Below, one piece after another: positions 1 to 12,086 of a stretch of DNA of 64,000 bases (positions within the stretch are counted from its first letter, which is position 1; every line of letters starts with the position of its first letter). Where the stretch lies: contig NC_072792.1 in NCBI RefSeq assembly GCF_028583425.1, forward strand, positions 160,090,676-160,154,675. The letters run 5' to 3'. Under the pieces are notes generated by a model that saw nothing but the letters and a program-made list of their open reading frames with translations, was not told where the DNA came from and did no database searches. The stretch comes from Eublepharis macularius. Its lineage: Eukaryota; Chordata; Lepidosauria; Squamata; Eublepharidae. Made by a program: the position numbers and the translations under genes.

Positions 1-60
1 TAACTTGGCTATCCTGTCGAGGTGGGGAGTGGATCAAGAAAAAACAAACGTGTCTTGTTT

Positions 61-80
61 TGTGTGTGTGTGTGTGTGTA
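61..80. repeat. (TG)n microsatellite
   Basis: About nine uninterrupted TG units in intronic sequence. Confidence 0.9.
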
Positions 81-734
81 AGTATAAAATTTTGCCTCTT
101 CTTTTAATGCACAGGAAAAACAGTACCACTGCTGTTTAGGGAACAAGAATAATATCTCTGGGCCTGGTACAAACTTGTAACATTCTCCCTGATTTTATCT
201 TCTACATACACTCGCATGAGTCACAAGAGAAGATGTTTCTGTTTTATTTCTGAAGGAACACTAACACATGACAATGTGGTAATGGGTTTGCAGCCTGTGC
301 TGGGCCCTGATGAAAAGCGCCCATTTTCTCTATCCATGCTTGGGCCTGCAGGTATTAGAAGTATAAGAAACTAATTCTTAAGCCTAGTCAGGCCCACAAA
401 TGGATAGGTTTTCATCTTCCCTGATGTGTTAAGACCCCAAGAAGGTGCTCAGGTGTAGCCGACTGATAAGACATTGGTTCTTATCAGTCTTCCTCGGTAT
501 GACAGTCTCCCTCACTCCATCTCCCTCATGGGAAGTTTTAGACTGTTAGTTTCTTTGGGCAGGGGCCTCTCATCTTGTGCTTTGTGAAGCCCCTGTGCCC
601 CTTGATGGTGCTGTATAAATAACCTTTCTCTTGAGGTGACCCAGCCTCATTATATACTAAAAAGAAAGTAGAAAAGTCTGTGTAAACAGGATAAGGCTTT
701 CTGAATTTTATGAATTGGAACATACGTGGAAAAA

Positions 735-890
735 TTGAAAGTATTATGAACTCGTGTTGAGAAGCTGTTCTGTGCTATTCAGACATAATTTGAGAAACTT
801 GAAAGGTATTACTGAAATTGAAAAGTACTATGTACTCCTGTTCAGAAGCTGTTCTGAGGTATTCAGACATCATTTGAGAAACTTAGATAC
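735..890 (+). repeat. Imperfect 83-bp tandem duplication next to an EXPH5 exon
   Basis: Copy 1 (735-817) and copy 2 (818-about 890) share GAAGCTGTTCTG, ATTCAGACAT and TTTGAGAAACTT in register at an 83-bp offset. The second copy ends about 25 bp before the acceptor of exon 916-1042. Confidence 0.8.
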
Positions 891-915
891 CTCTTTGGCT
901 ATTTCCTCCCCACAG

Positions 916-1042
916 ACTGAAACGTGCAACTCTCCTTTGGCCACCAAACTGACAAGTAAGCGGTTTGATGCGAAGCAAGCTGAGGTAATGGAAGACAACT
1001 CATCTACATGGAATGAGCAGCTGGAGAATGAGCTCTTACGGG
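916..1042 (+). CDS. EXPH5: EXPH5 penultimate coding exon
   Basis: The 127-bp exon begins after a pyrimidine tract and CACAG (911-915) and ends before a consensus donor GTAAGC at 1043. It reads phase 0 in and phase 1 out, encoding TETCNSPL...NEQLENELLR. The NSPL and LENEL blocks match the corresponding human exon. The open frame continues on both sides into intron (754-1140) by chance. Confidence 0.87.
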
Positions 1043-4000
1043 GTAAGCCCAGATCCTCACTCCGTGTTGATTTTGTACTTTTGACATCAGTTATTCACAA
1101 AATTAGAATACGGGAGATGGTTCCTGAAAAATACACCTAGATATCCTGTGCCTCCTAAAGCCTCACCTTTGACAGATGACAATTAGTGATTAGAAGACCT
1201 TTGCCTTTGTGCAGAAGATCCCTGGATTGCCATTAAACCAGTAGGCGAAGATAATGCCATGGCTGGATTAAGCAAATGGAAATCAATATACAATAGGGTT
1301 TTTATAATTATTCCATTTGGCACATTAACAGTGCAGTCTTAAGCAGAATTATGCCCAGTGAACAGAATGGTCTTGTAAGGGTTTAACTCCGTTTAGGATT
1401 GTGCGGTAGGAATGTTCTCTCTGGTAATACTAGCACGACTGCCTCTCCTAATATGTTCTTGTGCAGAAATTTTCCTTTTCATATCAGGGCCTCTTGACTG
1501 GTCTGTCCTGTAGGGAAGTAAAAGCAGCTGTGGCCTATGAATCAGGAAGGCCACCAATTTGCTACTTTTGTAAACTCTGTACGGTGGTGGCATTTAGGAG
1601 GGCCTTCCAAATACAAAAATAAATGTCAACTTAATTGAAAAATATTTTGTGGACCCTGCAATAAAGTCCTATTGTATATATTGTCCAAAATTCAGAAGAT
1701 GGGGATTCTGCCTCCAGATTGTCCCAGGATCTCATTCTTTTTCAAAACTTCTTTCAAAATATGTGGTTACCTTCTGCAGTATGTAGATATGTGGATTGTG
1801 CAATCCTATAGATTAAGCTTCTGATAATATCCTGTGACTATAGATAAGAACATAACAAGAGCCCTGCTGGATCAGACCAGTTATACCTCTAGTCTAGCAA
1901 CCTGTTTCACTCAGCGGTCAATCCGTTAGTAACTGGTTGGCCCTGGAGGGCCAACAAACAAGGCCCAGAGGCCAAGGCTTGTGCCTGATGTTGCTTCTTA
2001 GCTCTGGTATTCAGAGGTTTCCTTTAGTCACCAAGGCTAGTAGCCGTTGATGGACCTATCCTCCATGAATCTGTTTAATTCCCTTTAAACGATCCATGCT
2101 CATGGCCATCGCTGCATCTGATGGCACTGAATTCCACAACTGAATTATTTGCTGAGTAAAGAAGTATTTCCTTTTGTCTGTCTTGCTTACATGAAACTTC
2201 GTTTGCCACACTATTGCCCGCTCACCCAGTTTAAAGAGATCCTCCTGGAGCCCTTTATAGTCCACCTTGGTTTTCACCACCCTGAATAATTTGGTGTCAG
2301 CGGCAGACTTGGCCACTACACGGCTTTCCCTGAATTCCAAATCTATTTGATGTATTTGTACCCCACTTTTCAAGCCATATCAACTTCCAAAGTAGCTGAT
2401 GATCAAAATCTACCACGTTTTTTAAGTTAAAAGCTTGTGAGATGCATAGTTACTTGTGTTCCTCCCCGTTGTCTTTTCTCTGAACAAAAAAAGCCCCAAA
2501 TTCCATAGCCTTTCCTCACAGAAAAAGCATCCCCAGAAATTACAGCATCTCCACAACAAAGGTAAAAGGGCTGCTTGTGGAAGGAACCTTGGACGATATA
2601 GGCCACCGTAAGAGAGCCAACGTAGTATAGTGGTTGGACTAAGATCTGGGAGGGCGCAGTGAAGGACATGAGCATAGGTGGCTTTAAAAGAGGATTAGAC
2701 AGACTCGGGGAGGACTGGTCTATCAGTGGCTACTAGCCACTTTGACTAAAGGGAACCTCCAGATCCGGAGTCAGTAAACCTCTGAATACCAGTGCTAGGA
2801 GGCAACTTGGGAGAAGGCCTCGGCCTCCCCAGATTGTTGGTCCTCCACTGGCCACTGTTTGAAACAGGCTGCTGAACTATATAGATCACTAGTCTGCTCC
2901 AGCAGGGCTCTTCCTAAGTTCTTATGAGACCCGGGTAGAAATCCCCATTCTGCCATGAAGTTTGCTGTGTGAAATTGGGCCAGTCATGCATGTTCTCGGC
3001 CTAACTTACCTTACAGAGTGCTTGTGAGGGTAAAATGGTGGGGAAATGTGTGCTTCCCTGAGCTCCTTGAAGGAAGGAAAGGATTAAAAAATGTTGTGAA
3101 TAAATAAGTTAGTGGCCATTAATATCTTTAACGGGCATTTTCTTTGGAGGGGAAGGGGTGGTTTACCAGCCTCAGGTATTTAAAAGAAATCTAATGCTCT
3201 GATTTTCAGCTGACACCACAGCAAGCTTGACTGGCCAGTCGCTACTGCACTTTCAGCACTTGTGTATGATAGAGGCTTTCATTCCGTCTCTCCAATAGGC
3301 CTTGAAAGAGAGGACAATCCTGCCACTTCCTGTGCATGCTTCCTTCTCCTTTCCCCTGTCCCTTACATGTGCTTTAGACTAAAGCAGATGAGTTAGAAAA
3401 CATGGCAGCATTATCCCTCGGAAAAGAAAGGCCACAATACTGATTGCAGATAGGGCCAGCTGTATTGGGAGTCCCTGACCTGCCACCACCATTCAGGGTC
3501 AGGGGGAGGGGATGGTGGGGAAAAATCACCATCACTCTGACAGTGTGATGTCATCATGTTGAGGATGAGGCTCTAGGATTCCACTGAAACTCTATGGTGA
3601 AAACACAGAGTTTCAGTGGAATCCTAGGCCGAATCCACACTTCCCTACCTTCCGCTTTTCATCCACAATAATTGTGCTGGATTCTATCCCGCAGTGTCCC
3701 AGTCTGTGTTCACATACCCTCTTTTACTCCGCCAGCGTTGTACTATACTCTGTTCACATCCCTGGGAGAATTGCGCGATACAGGGCGGGTTTAGATCTGC
3801 CATCGCCGATGATGACATCACGTAGCCTTTAAAAAAAAAATTAATGCTAGATTTTCGCTTTATTGATTTTCTGCTCAATTGCAATGGCAGGGCGACACCC
3901 CCGTTGATGCTTGCGATTGGTTAATATTACCGCTCAACGATAATTATAGGATCGTGATTTTTCGCTATATCAATAATTTTAATATTAAAAAAAAACTGGA

Positions 4001-7000
4001 AAGAGTCAACCTTTGCAGGCACAGTCCACTTATCAGAAATTACCTAGGCTCTCCTTCGGCAGTGAAACATTATTTACTGTAAAAAAAATGGCAACCCTCC
4101 CTCCCCCGCCCTTGATGCCTCCACAGACTTTTTACAACGCCACTTTCCAAACCGCTTGTGGGTGATCTTCATGAACAGGATTGCGCAATAACTCTAGGAA
4201 TGCCCCCTTTAAAATAAATAAATAAACAGGACGGGGGTGCAGGCATGCCTCGGACAGAGATGGGACCATAAGAATTGCTTGGCAAAGAGGGACGGTGTTC
4301 CGGAAAGGCAAGAAACAAGGAAATGGGGGTGGTTAAGAGGGGGTGGTCTCTTTGGGAACTGCTTCTGTTTGTTCACATCCATAGTGAGAACTGCTCAAGA
4401 GAAGCGTTTGAAAGTGTGACAACCTTGTCTGAGGCGCTGCGCAACAGATACAATAGAATGGTGGGATTGAGATAAGAGTATGTGAACAGCCCTCTGAAAA
4501 GTGCATAAATGACGGGAAAATAGCGGCAAACTTGAGCCGTGTGAATTCAGCCCTAGAACCTCACCTAATGAGATGACATCACTTCCAGGGTCACACCATA
4601 AGTGATGTCATGCCATTGGAGCAATAATGATTTGAATTTTCCCCTCTGAGCTTCCTGCTGGTTGCCAGCACTTGACTGGTTACCCTAATTGTAGGACTAG
4701 CATAAGATAAGAAGATATAGCTGGGGAATTGGTGTGAGGCAGCAAAGACCTGAAAGGAGAACCAGGTGGCTAGGGAAACTGGAAGCAATGTAAGGGAGAT
4801 GGCTGGTTGGAATGTGTATTGAGTGTCTCTAGAGGTGTGCCTTGGTGGGGTAGAGGACTAGATAACACCTACACCAGCCAGTTATTCTATGGAGCATAAG
4901 CTTAACAAAAATTCAGGTAACTTGAGCTAGATAAAGTGAAAGTTTGAAGGCTTACTTAAATAAGTTCAGACTTTTAAAAGAAAACAAGTGGCATTTTACT
5001 CGTATATGCGTTGGGGAAAGAAACCAACATTCAAAAGACCAGTTACATCCCAGACTTGGCCATGCTTGCGGTTGTTCAGTGTAATTAATTTTGTCTCTTC
5101 CTTAAATAACTCAAAATATTTAGAATGTTAGCTAGAATTGGATCAATTATCCAAGGGTTTCAAGGTACCTGCGGATATATTTATCTTTCTTTCTCTCGTT
5201 TCCAGTTCTAGGAAATCTGGATGAGCAGTTGGCACACGAACAAGCCCAAGGTATTGTGAAAAGAAGGACTACAACTGACTATGGCTCCAGAACATCAGAT
5301 GCCCATCAGTATCCTACTGTTACCAGACAGAGTTTCCAGAGAGGAGTACAGAGGAATAACCGCAGCATGTTTTTGTCCGATGAAACAAGGACGATAAGAG
5401 CCAAAGAAGAACCCAAAAATTTCTTCCGACCAAGGACATTTTATGATACATATATGAAAAAATACCACACGGAAGACTACGCGAACCAGGATGTTTTAGA
5501 CAGACGGTCCCCTGTTCCAAAGAGATGGTGTTCTACACGTTCTCTCGGACATTCCTCTGAGGGCAGCTTGGAGTATCTTTCAGGTCTACATGGTAGTGGA
5601 TTTCGACATAGGGACTTCTCAGGCACAGATACAGTTAGCAGAAGTTATTCTTTGTCTTCTCTTTCAAGACGCCAGTCTTCAGGATCTGTTGATCAGCTTT
5701 CTACAGAAAGTCTGCAACATCCTTTAGCTCCAGAAGGCAACAGAAGGTTCACACAAAGGAACTATCACCACTATTCCAAGCGGACTCCCCTATCGTCTAT
5801 TGTATGGAACACACAACACTCCTCAGAACGTCCGTTAGATCAAGACAGGATACTAAGGACGCAATCCTTAATGGAATTTGGCCCTAAATTTGAAGATACG
5901 TATCATTATTCTCCACGGGACAATACAAAATATGAATTTTACAGATCAAAAGGCAATTATGGAAGAGCAGTACCAAGTTCCAGTCATTCAAGCAGGGTTG
6001 GTTATCCTGAGAAGCTTACAGACCCTCTGTGTTTTGATAATTGGGAAAATTATGCATTGCATCAGCCAGAAAGGAATATTACAAGCCCTCGCTACAGATA
6101 TTCATCATTGCGTGGTAGGACGCAACACTTCCACAAGAAATTTCCTTCTGGAAAAATGGAGGGGCAGCTTTTGGGGCCTGATAGTAACCAGTATTATAAT
6201 GACAATTCCTTTTTTGCCTCTGCTGCTGACTTTGAAAGGATTCCAACTAATGTTAATGACTGGCAGAGAGCCTGTGCCAGAAATGTTGGTTTACAGCAAC
6301 ATGAGAGCAATGCTCAAGATAATGTATCGGAAAACATGAGGAACTTGAATCGTTTGGAAAGTGAAACAACAGAAGAATTTTTAAAGCACACAAAAGGCAT
6401 AGAGAACTGTCCAATGTATGCCTCAGCAGCTCCTTTGCCTTTCACCAGAGCAAGGACTTCCAGTAGGTCTGCCCTATCTGATTCAAAGGTCTCAGCAAAA
6501 TATGCAGCACAAAGGCAGAATCTATTCACTAGGACTGGTCAAATGTCCATAAAGCCTTTGGTTACACACACTCAGAGCAAGGAAAACTTCCAAACGCTTA
6601 CATCAGAAGAGTGGAGGGATACCGGGCAATCAAGCAGAGCAGGCATCGGTGACCTTAAAGAAGCGACATTGGAACCAGCTTCTGTAGAAGTGAATACAAA
6701 CCATCCAACTGAATCGCCTCCTAAGAATATTTCGGCAGCTATCCCAGAAACCAGTACATCTCTTAAGCCCCCTTTCTCACTGGGTCCAAACATGCAAGCC
6801 AAATCAGCTTCTTCAATGGATACTGGAAAAAAGCATTTATCAAACGCTCAGAACAGACACAGACAAAACAATGAAAATGATTGTGTCTTGAACAGTGACC
6901 TTGATCAAGTATCTCGGTTAATTGGTAACAGGACAAGAGATTCGTTTTTTCAAAGCTTGCATCAGGGGACGCAGCAATCTGAAAGCTTGAGAGCATCCAT

Positions 7001-9992
7001 GCACAACAAGAAGCATGAGAATATTTGTTCATCTGGTTTTGGTAGAGCCTGGAGAGCATTTGAATGTGATGAATTATCAGATCTTTGCACTGAAAAGTCG
7101 AATAAGCACAGTACTTTTGTTAGACATACAACTAGCAACAGTATCACTGGCTCTCCCAATAGTAGTCCTCCTAAATCTCCAGTTATGCATTACTCCTTAC
7201 CTAGAAAATCTGCCAGTATTGATGGTAGCGTTATGTCACAGAAACCTCTCTCTTCTCCTAAAAGAAGAGTCCCATTTAAAAACCAGGCAGCTATGGAAGA
7301 TAATTTAGAGACACTTGTATCAAATAGAAATGAAAGACATTCTTTGAATCAAAGAGACAACATTGCCTTTGTAAATCCAGCCCATTCTTCATTACTTAAA
7401 GATGTCACCTATGAAGGAAACATTCCACAAATGGAAGGCCACCATCGACTGATTGCCCAAGATCCCAGTCACTCCTTAAGTACCACTAAGATTCTCAGAA
7501 AATCAGAAACAAGCACAGTCACGTGTTGCAAAGACAAAATGGAAACTTCTGTGCTCTCTGACTGTGAGGAAATAGATGCAGGAAATTCTTTACAGAAATG
7601 CAAAACTACCAGTATGGTTACAGTTAGCGTTGATGAAGATAACATCAAATACCACGAGCTGATTTCAGTTTATTATACATTACCACGGAAACATTCACGA
7701 ACGTTGGGTAACCTCTTTCTAGAAGACTCCAATAATGCAGGTTCTTCTGCACCCGCAGGACAGAGCCCCTCTAAGAAATATGTCCGTGCCGGTTTAGAAG
7801 CTGTAGGCTTTCCTTCCAATTTAGAAAAAAGAGATTTCCCTTCCAAAACATCTACTGTACCTAATACATCACAGAACTCGAAAATTTCAGGTGAAGTCAA
7901 TGAAGAAGGCCTCCATGATAGAAGTCCCGTTACGGACTTCATCCTTGCTCCTCATTCACAACTTATGGGGAGCGATAGAATAGAAGCAGCACAACAGCTC
8001 ATGGATGCTCAAGCACTTAGTGGCAACATACCACTAAGCATTAGCACATCAAAGCCGAAAATTCCATCAGGGAATGCCGCTGCACTATCTTCTACCATAA
8101 ACACTAGGAGCACTCAGAAGGAGAGTCCCTTAGGCTGTCAGCCTTTTGATGAATCAACTGTGAGCAACAATCCGCCTGTTCTTTCTTTTTGTTCAATCAA
8201 TAACAAAGAAAGGAAATGTACTTCAGATCCAGTCACTGATGCCACAGTGAGATCTATTGAAGAGAAAACTAGGCGAGACGCAAAGGTCAAAGAGCGGGCT
8301 CGCCATATATGCCATATCCTTGCCCTACATAGCAAAAAGGGAAATGGGCTGCAACCAAGAAATGGAAGTGTCACAAGTGGCGTAGCTGAAACATTAACTT
8401 CAGATGCCACTGTGCAGTCACATTCTGAGAACCAAACACTTCAGGTGGAAACAGTTGCTACAGTAGATCCATCACTTCAACGAAATATTCCTGTTGCGTG
8501 TGCTTTGAAATCTCCAGAATCTAACCAAGAGCAGATGCTTCAGGATAACCCAATATACACAGCTCGTACACGCTTGCAGATTTCTGTGATTAACTCAGGA
8601 GATAACCAGAACTGTACCTCAGAAGATCAGCTTCCAAATACCACACCGGATTTGCCTGATGGTTCAACAACTGAAAATAATCCTGCCGTGGCTGATGCTC
8701 AAGATAAATATGAAATAGAAAAAAGGAAAAACAGGGCCTCCATTAAAAACAAACTGGCAACCATGTGCAAAACAAACCGAAAGTTGTCTAGTAGGAAAAA
8801 CTTAAATCCTAAACCACACGTAAGTAGTATATTTTCACAGAATGAGACCCCTTCTTCAGAGATTAGTGAGCCTCTGTTGATTTCCTCAGTTGTTCCCCAG
8901 TCCTTTCTGCAAATTGGGGATGAGAACCAGAACCAGAACTTTCTGCCTGCTGAGCTTGATGGCACAATGTCAGGAAAATCTGAGAACAAGAAACAGCAAA
9001 CTCATGAGGGACCTCCATTGGTTACCAATGAGAACAGGAGGCCTTTTGCAAACTTGTGCAATCAGAAAAGGGAAACTCACAGTTCCAGACAGAGTGATAA
9101 AAAAACAGAGAACAACATCCTAAACCTTACAGGTTTATGTCAAAAAGAAAGCTTGTCTACACTAAATAATAATTCTCAAGCAGATGATGGCCTAGAAAAC
9201 AGCAATTGCCCCATAGTGTCCAGAGTTACTGCCGGAGATCCTGGCCAAAAGAAAAAAGATGTCGCAACTATTGGTGAATCTTCCTCATTTCCCCTTCCGT
9301 CTGATGAAAAGTCAAACAGTCTTACTAAGAATTATTCAAAGGTAAACATTGGTCCACAACAAAAGGCAGTTCCCCCCACAGAATATGATCACTATCAAAA
9401 TGTTATGCATACAAATAGGTTAAAACATCAAAACCTCCCCCATGCTGAGTCAAGTGCTAGCAAACCACAGCGTGAACGCCATTTTTCTGAAAGTTCCTAC
9501 ACACGAGAACCCCACAAGGCCCTGATCTCAAAGAGCAGCCTGATTGGCTACAACAGGAGGAAGTTTAATTCTTATTCTGAATTGTTGTCCTGTGATGAGA
9601 ATCAGAATTGGGAGTCCTACGATGATCCTAACAGGACTTTTGGATCGAGGCCCATAATGTATCCGTCTGTTGAATTTGGCATTTTTGGGAAAGAGCAACA
9701 GCAAGCTTTCTTGGATAATATAAAGAGATCACTTACCGAGGGACGGTTGTGGAGGCCATGTCTTCTGAAGAATCCTGGTTTTCTCAGAAAGGAAGAGGGC
9801 TGTTCCTTGAACATGCCTGAGTTCTTGACCTCAAGTTCTACCGAGAGAAATAAGTTAGAAGGTGGTTCATCTGAGAGTGGGCCTGTTGAGGTCTGTGGGG
9901 AAGGCCCAGCAGATTCTTCAGAGTCAGACTCTGACACTACTACAGATGATGAATACTACCCAAATGAGCTTGACAAAGAATCAGAACTTTGA
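916..9992 (+). CDS. EXPH5: EXPH5 (exophilin-5 / Slac2-b), 3' coding part, join(916..1042,5206..9992)
   Basis: Exophilin-5 is a RAB27 effector acting in vesicle and exosome traffic. Its N-terminal RAB27-binding domain lies in exons left of this window. Two exons are visible, 4914 nt in all, giving 1637 residues plus a TGA stop at 9990-9992. The exon junction is phase 1 (G|TT) and reads ELLR-VLGNLDEQLAHEQ, which resembles the human LENEFFQVLDDLDSKLAQEQ region. The protein is long, Ser/Asn/Gln-rich and apparently disordered, with no catalytic domain. Diagnostic blocks are a KRTPLSSIVWN motif early in the large exon, YYTLPRK near the middle, and a C-terminal block GIFGKEQQ..FL.N.KRSL..GRLW followed by an acidic TTTDDEYY tail ending DKESEL, nearly as in human. 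POGLUT3 lies downstream on the same strand, as in human. Identity is from recalled family sequence; no alignment was run. Confidence 0.95.
1330..1402 (+). repeat. Short dispersed inverted-type repeat
   Basis: The segment carries both AGTCTTAAGCAGAATTAT and, inverted, ACTCCGTTTAGGATTG. Related fragments occur near 26464-26516, 34060-34090, 34463-34495, 40750-40830 and 56150-56215 in this window. Looks like a short non-autonomous DNA element family, class not determined. Confidence 0.5.
1843..2373 (-). mobile_element. CR1-like LINE 3' end, minus strand
   Basis: On the minus strand a decayed frame reads KYFFTQQIIQLWNSVPSDAA, the FFT..V..WN.LP.. signature at the C-terminus of CR1 reverse-transcriptase ORFs. 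A shared tail containing GAGCCCTGCTGGATCAGACC (reverse orientation) follows. Other copies of this tail are at 2660-2928, 22672-22860 and 42488-42680. Confidence 0.6.
2614..3112 (+). mobile_element. tRNA-derived SINE split by a CR1-like insertion
   Basis: The SINE head (about 2614-2652, GAGCCAACGTAGTATAGTGG...GATCTGGGAG) resumes at 2929 with ACCCGGGTAGAAATCCCC and runs to an AATAAATAA tail near 3110. The intervening 2653-2928 is a CR1-like 3' tail ending in GAGCCCTGC-type sequence (seen as CAGCAGGGCTCTTCCTAAGTTC). This is a clear nested insertion. Confidence 0.7.
2653..2928 (+). mobile_element. CR1-like LINE tail inserted in a SINE
   Basis: Same family as 1843-2373 but in the opposite orientation. 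It contains GAATACCAGTGCTAGGAGGC and GCAGGGCTCTTCC. It interrupts the SINE within its B-box region. No exact target duplication longer than about 3 bp is visible. Confidence 0.6.
3573..3627. repeat. Perfect 21-bp hairpin
   Basis: CTAGGATTCCACTGAAACTCT (3573-3593) and its reverse complement (3607-3627) flank a 13-nt loop. It abuts the left terminus of the DNA element beginning at about 3628. Confidence 0.9.
3628..4552. mobile_element. Non-autonomous DNA transposon (~0.93 kb) with imperfect TIRs
   Basis: The left end GCCGAATCCACAC and right end GTGTGAATTCAGC are inverted copies. Further inside, both ends carry GTTCACAT and related segments in inverted orientation. CTAG flanks both termini (3624-3627 and 4553-4556) and could be a 4-bp target duplication, but it is also part of the hairpin. 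No transposase-like ORF. Superfamily not assigned. Confidence 0.55.
4557..5205. other. EXPH5 intron remainder
   Basis: Contains a dispersed fragment (GTGATGTCAT...TTGCCAGCACTTGACTGGTTACC, about 4570-4690). Otherwise unrecognised AT-rich sequence up to the acceptor. Confidence 0.4.
5206..9992 (+). CDS. EXPH5: EXPH5 terminal coding exon (4.8 kb)
   Basis: A single uninterrupted open frame of about 1595 codons starts after the acceptor TTTCCAG (ends 5205) and runs to TGA at 9990-9992. A giant last coding exon is typical of EXPH5. Several ORFs on other frames inside this exon are shadows. No internal stops or frameshifts are seen, so the gene looks functional. Confidence 0.96.
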
Positions 9993-11790
9993 GAGGCTGT
10001 AAAATGAGATGAAGAAAAAGTTTTTATCTTAAAACAGTTTGTTAGTTCTTGGGCAGATGCAGCGCAGTGATCTCCTCCTCGTCACACATGTGACTATGGT
10101 CACTGGAAAAATCACAAAAATTTGTTCTACCTTGTGCACAACTGATCCCCTCTGCTTAATCCTGAAAAGAATGCTTGGTATTCTGGTATTCATCATGGTA
10201 GTGGCCGGGCTGGTGGGGGGTGGGGGGGCAGATGACCATTTGGCCTGGGTTTCAAGATCAAAGTGAGGCCTCAAATCTTGTTTCACAGTTTTGTATGTGC
10301 ATCTTTTGTCTTGTCATTTTAAAAAAATTATTAGGGGTACAAGGCTCAAAAGCTGAAAATGGCTTTGGGATTTTTGAGGCAGAAGAGATGGCAATGTGAA
10401 TGTAGTAAAAGTTCTTGGGAAAGGGTTAATCTTGTTAATTGCCTCTCAGGGTTTTTATGCCATTAATAGTTACGGAATGAGCAGAAATCAGTTCTAAAAC
10501 CTTCCTTAGCACTGAAATGGGGAAAAACTTCACCTGCGGAATATGTGCTGTAATGTCATTTCTGATGGCGCACACGAGCCCATCTGTTGGGGAGGTGGAA
10601 AAGTTTTGGGGCTGGGTCTGTGCAGCAGAATGAGGTGACGGAATTCTGGGGTGGAAGATTGGTCAGTGCCATTTTGGAGCGCAGGTGGGGAGATTTGCAT
10701 TGTTAACATTTCTCCATTTTTTTAAAGGCCTGCAAATAATACATTGGCATATCAGAGAGAAAAATTCCAGGATAGACCTTTGCCTACTGTGCTGGTTTCC
10801 CCTTAACAAGGAACTATTTATGTGAACTTTGAAAATGTAATCCCTGACCTACAAACTGAAGTGGCATAGTGAAGAAAGATCAGTATATGTTTAATTCCCC
10901 TCACTGAAATGAGTGGGATTTAAAGGCTGCACTTGTATACATGAGGGGCTGCCCCTTTAACTGGTAGCTACAAGGCCCCGGTCAGTGCTGGCTACTTGGT
11001 TTAGCTTGCTACAGGACTGTTAACATCCCAGTTTGCCCCTCACTTGGCAGTACGGACCACTGAACTCATTTCTTATTAAGCATGCACAGGATAGGACTGG
11101 AAATGGCCAAAGTGTTGATCTGTGCCTTCTTTCTCCTTTTTAAAATTATCAATAAGTACCAACATTTTAAAACTGGTACTTAAAATTGGTACTTTTAAAT
11201 TACTGAATGCTTCGTTAAAGAAGTGTGTTTGTGTGTGTGTGTATGGTTTCATTGTGTGCTTTTAAGTTTAAATTCGGTGTTATTGTGTGATGTTATTGTT
11301 GTACAGGTGATGACTGACGAAAACCCTATTTATATTCAGAGTGGTTCAAACAACCATAACTGTTCTGATAGCATTTGAAAGCACAAAGTACACATTACTT
11401 TTTTTTTCAAAAGAAATTATTTAAATGTAAATTATTCTGATTCATTAAGTAAATGGATCTAATCAACAAATACAGCCTCCTGTACCAAAAAGGAAGAAGT
11501 ATTTGGATTCCAAGACTGTACTGCAGAAAGATTAAAACAATTGTCCCGGTGACAAGAAGTCCAGCATGCACAGCACGTGCAAGATAAACGTTTACATAGA
11601 TATAAAATATTATATCATTGTTTTTCTGCTTTTTTGTTTCAGACTTTGCACTTTTTGTTCTTTTGTATTTTATAATAATTTTCTTTCTCTGAGATTACTT
11701 TTGAAGGAAATTCTGCCTCTGGGTAGATAGGCAAGGGTCTCGCCCACCTTTTGAACACATGGTAAATGTATAAAGATAATGGGGAGCTAT
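9993..11790 (+). other. EXPH5: Probable EXPH5 3' UTR and downstream sequence
   Basis: AT-rich unique-looking sequence follows the EXPH5 stop. It holds a G-run around 10209-10228, a short (TG)n run at about 11222-11245 and an ATTAAA at about 11531. AATAAA hexamers occur further out near 13295 and 13994. I cannot tell which is the real polyadenylation site, so the right boundary is arbitrary. Confidence 0.4.
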
Positions 11791-11792
11791 AA

Positions 11793-12010
11793 ACTGCAGA
11801 GGGGTAGCCGTACTTTAGTCTGTTGCAGTAAAATTAAACAGGAGTCCAGACAAATAACATTTATTCTAGCTAAAGCTTTTGTGAATCAGAGTTCATTTAA
11901 TCAGATACATCTAATGAAGTGAACTCTAACTCGTGAATGCTTAGAGTAGAATAGGTTTTTGTTAATCGTTAAGATGCCACTAGACTCCGGTTTAATTTTG
12001 CTGGGAGCTA
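11793..12010 (-). repeat. Dispersed repeat of the 'GTCTTTAAGGTGCCACTGGACTC' type
   Basis: Contains GTAGCCGTACTTTAGTCTG, AGCTTTTGTGAATCAGAGTT, ATCTAATGAAGTGAACTCTA and AAGATGCCACTAGACTCC in inverted arrangement. Related copies in this window: 17080-17262, 17875-18055, 23672-23790, 41622-41815, 60010-60095, 61276-61375. The class is unknown to me. Confidence 0.55.
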
Positions 12011-12086
12011 TAATATGCCTTTATTTAAGCTATATGTTGATTGATATAGTTACATGTTAATATTGGTTTGCTTAATTCCACATTTA

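Larger units (their letters stand above)
1..915. other. EXPH5 intron, left edge
   Basis: No exon recognised. A (TG)n microsatellite lies at about 61-80 and an imperfect tandem duplication at 735-890. The remainder is AT-rich without a clear family. Confidence 0.6.

Noticed and set aside
5320..9937. Many 60-150 residue ORFs on both strands inside the 4.8-kb EXPH5 exon
   Set aside because: They overlap a single intact conserved frame and have no motifs; they are frame shadows.
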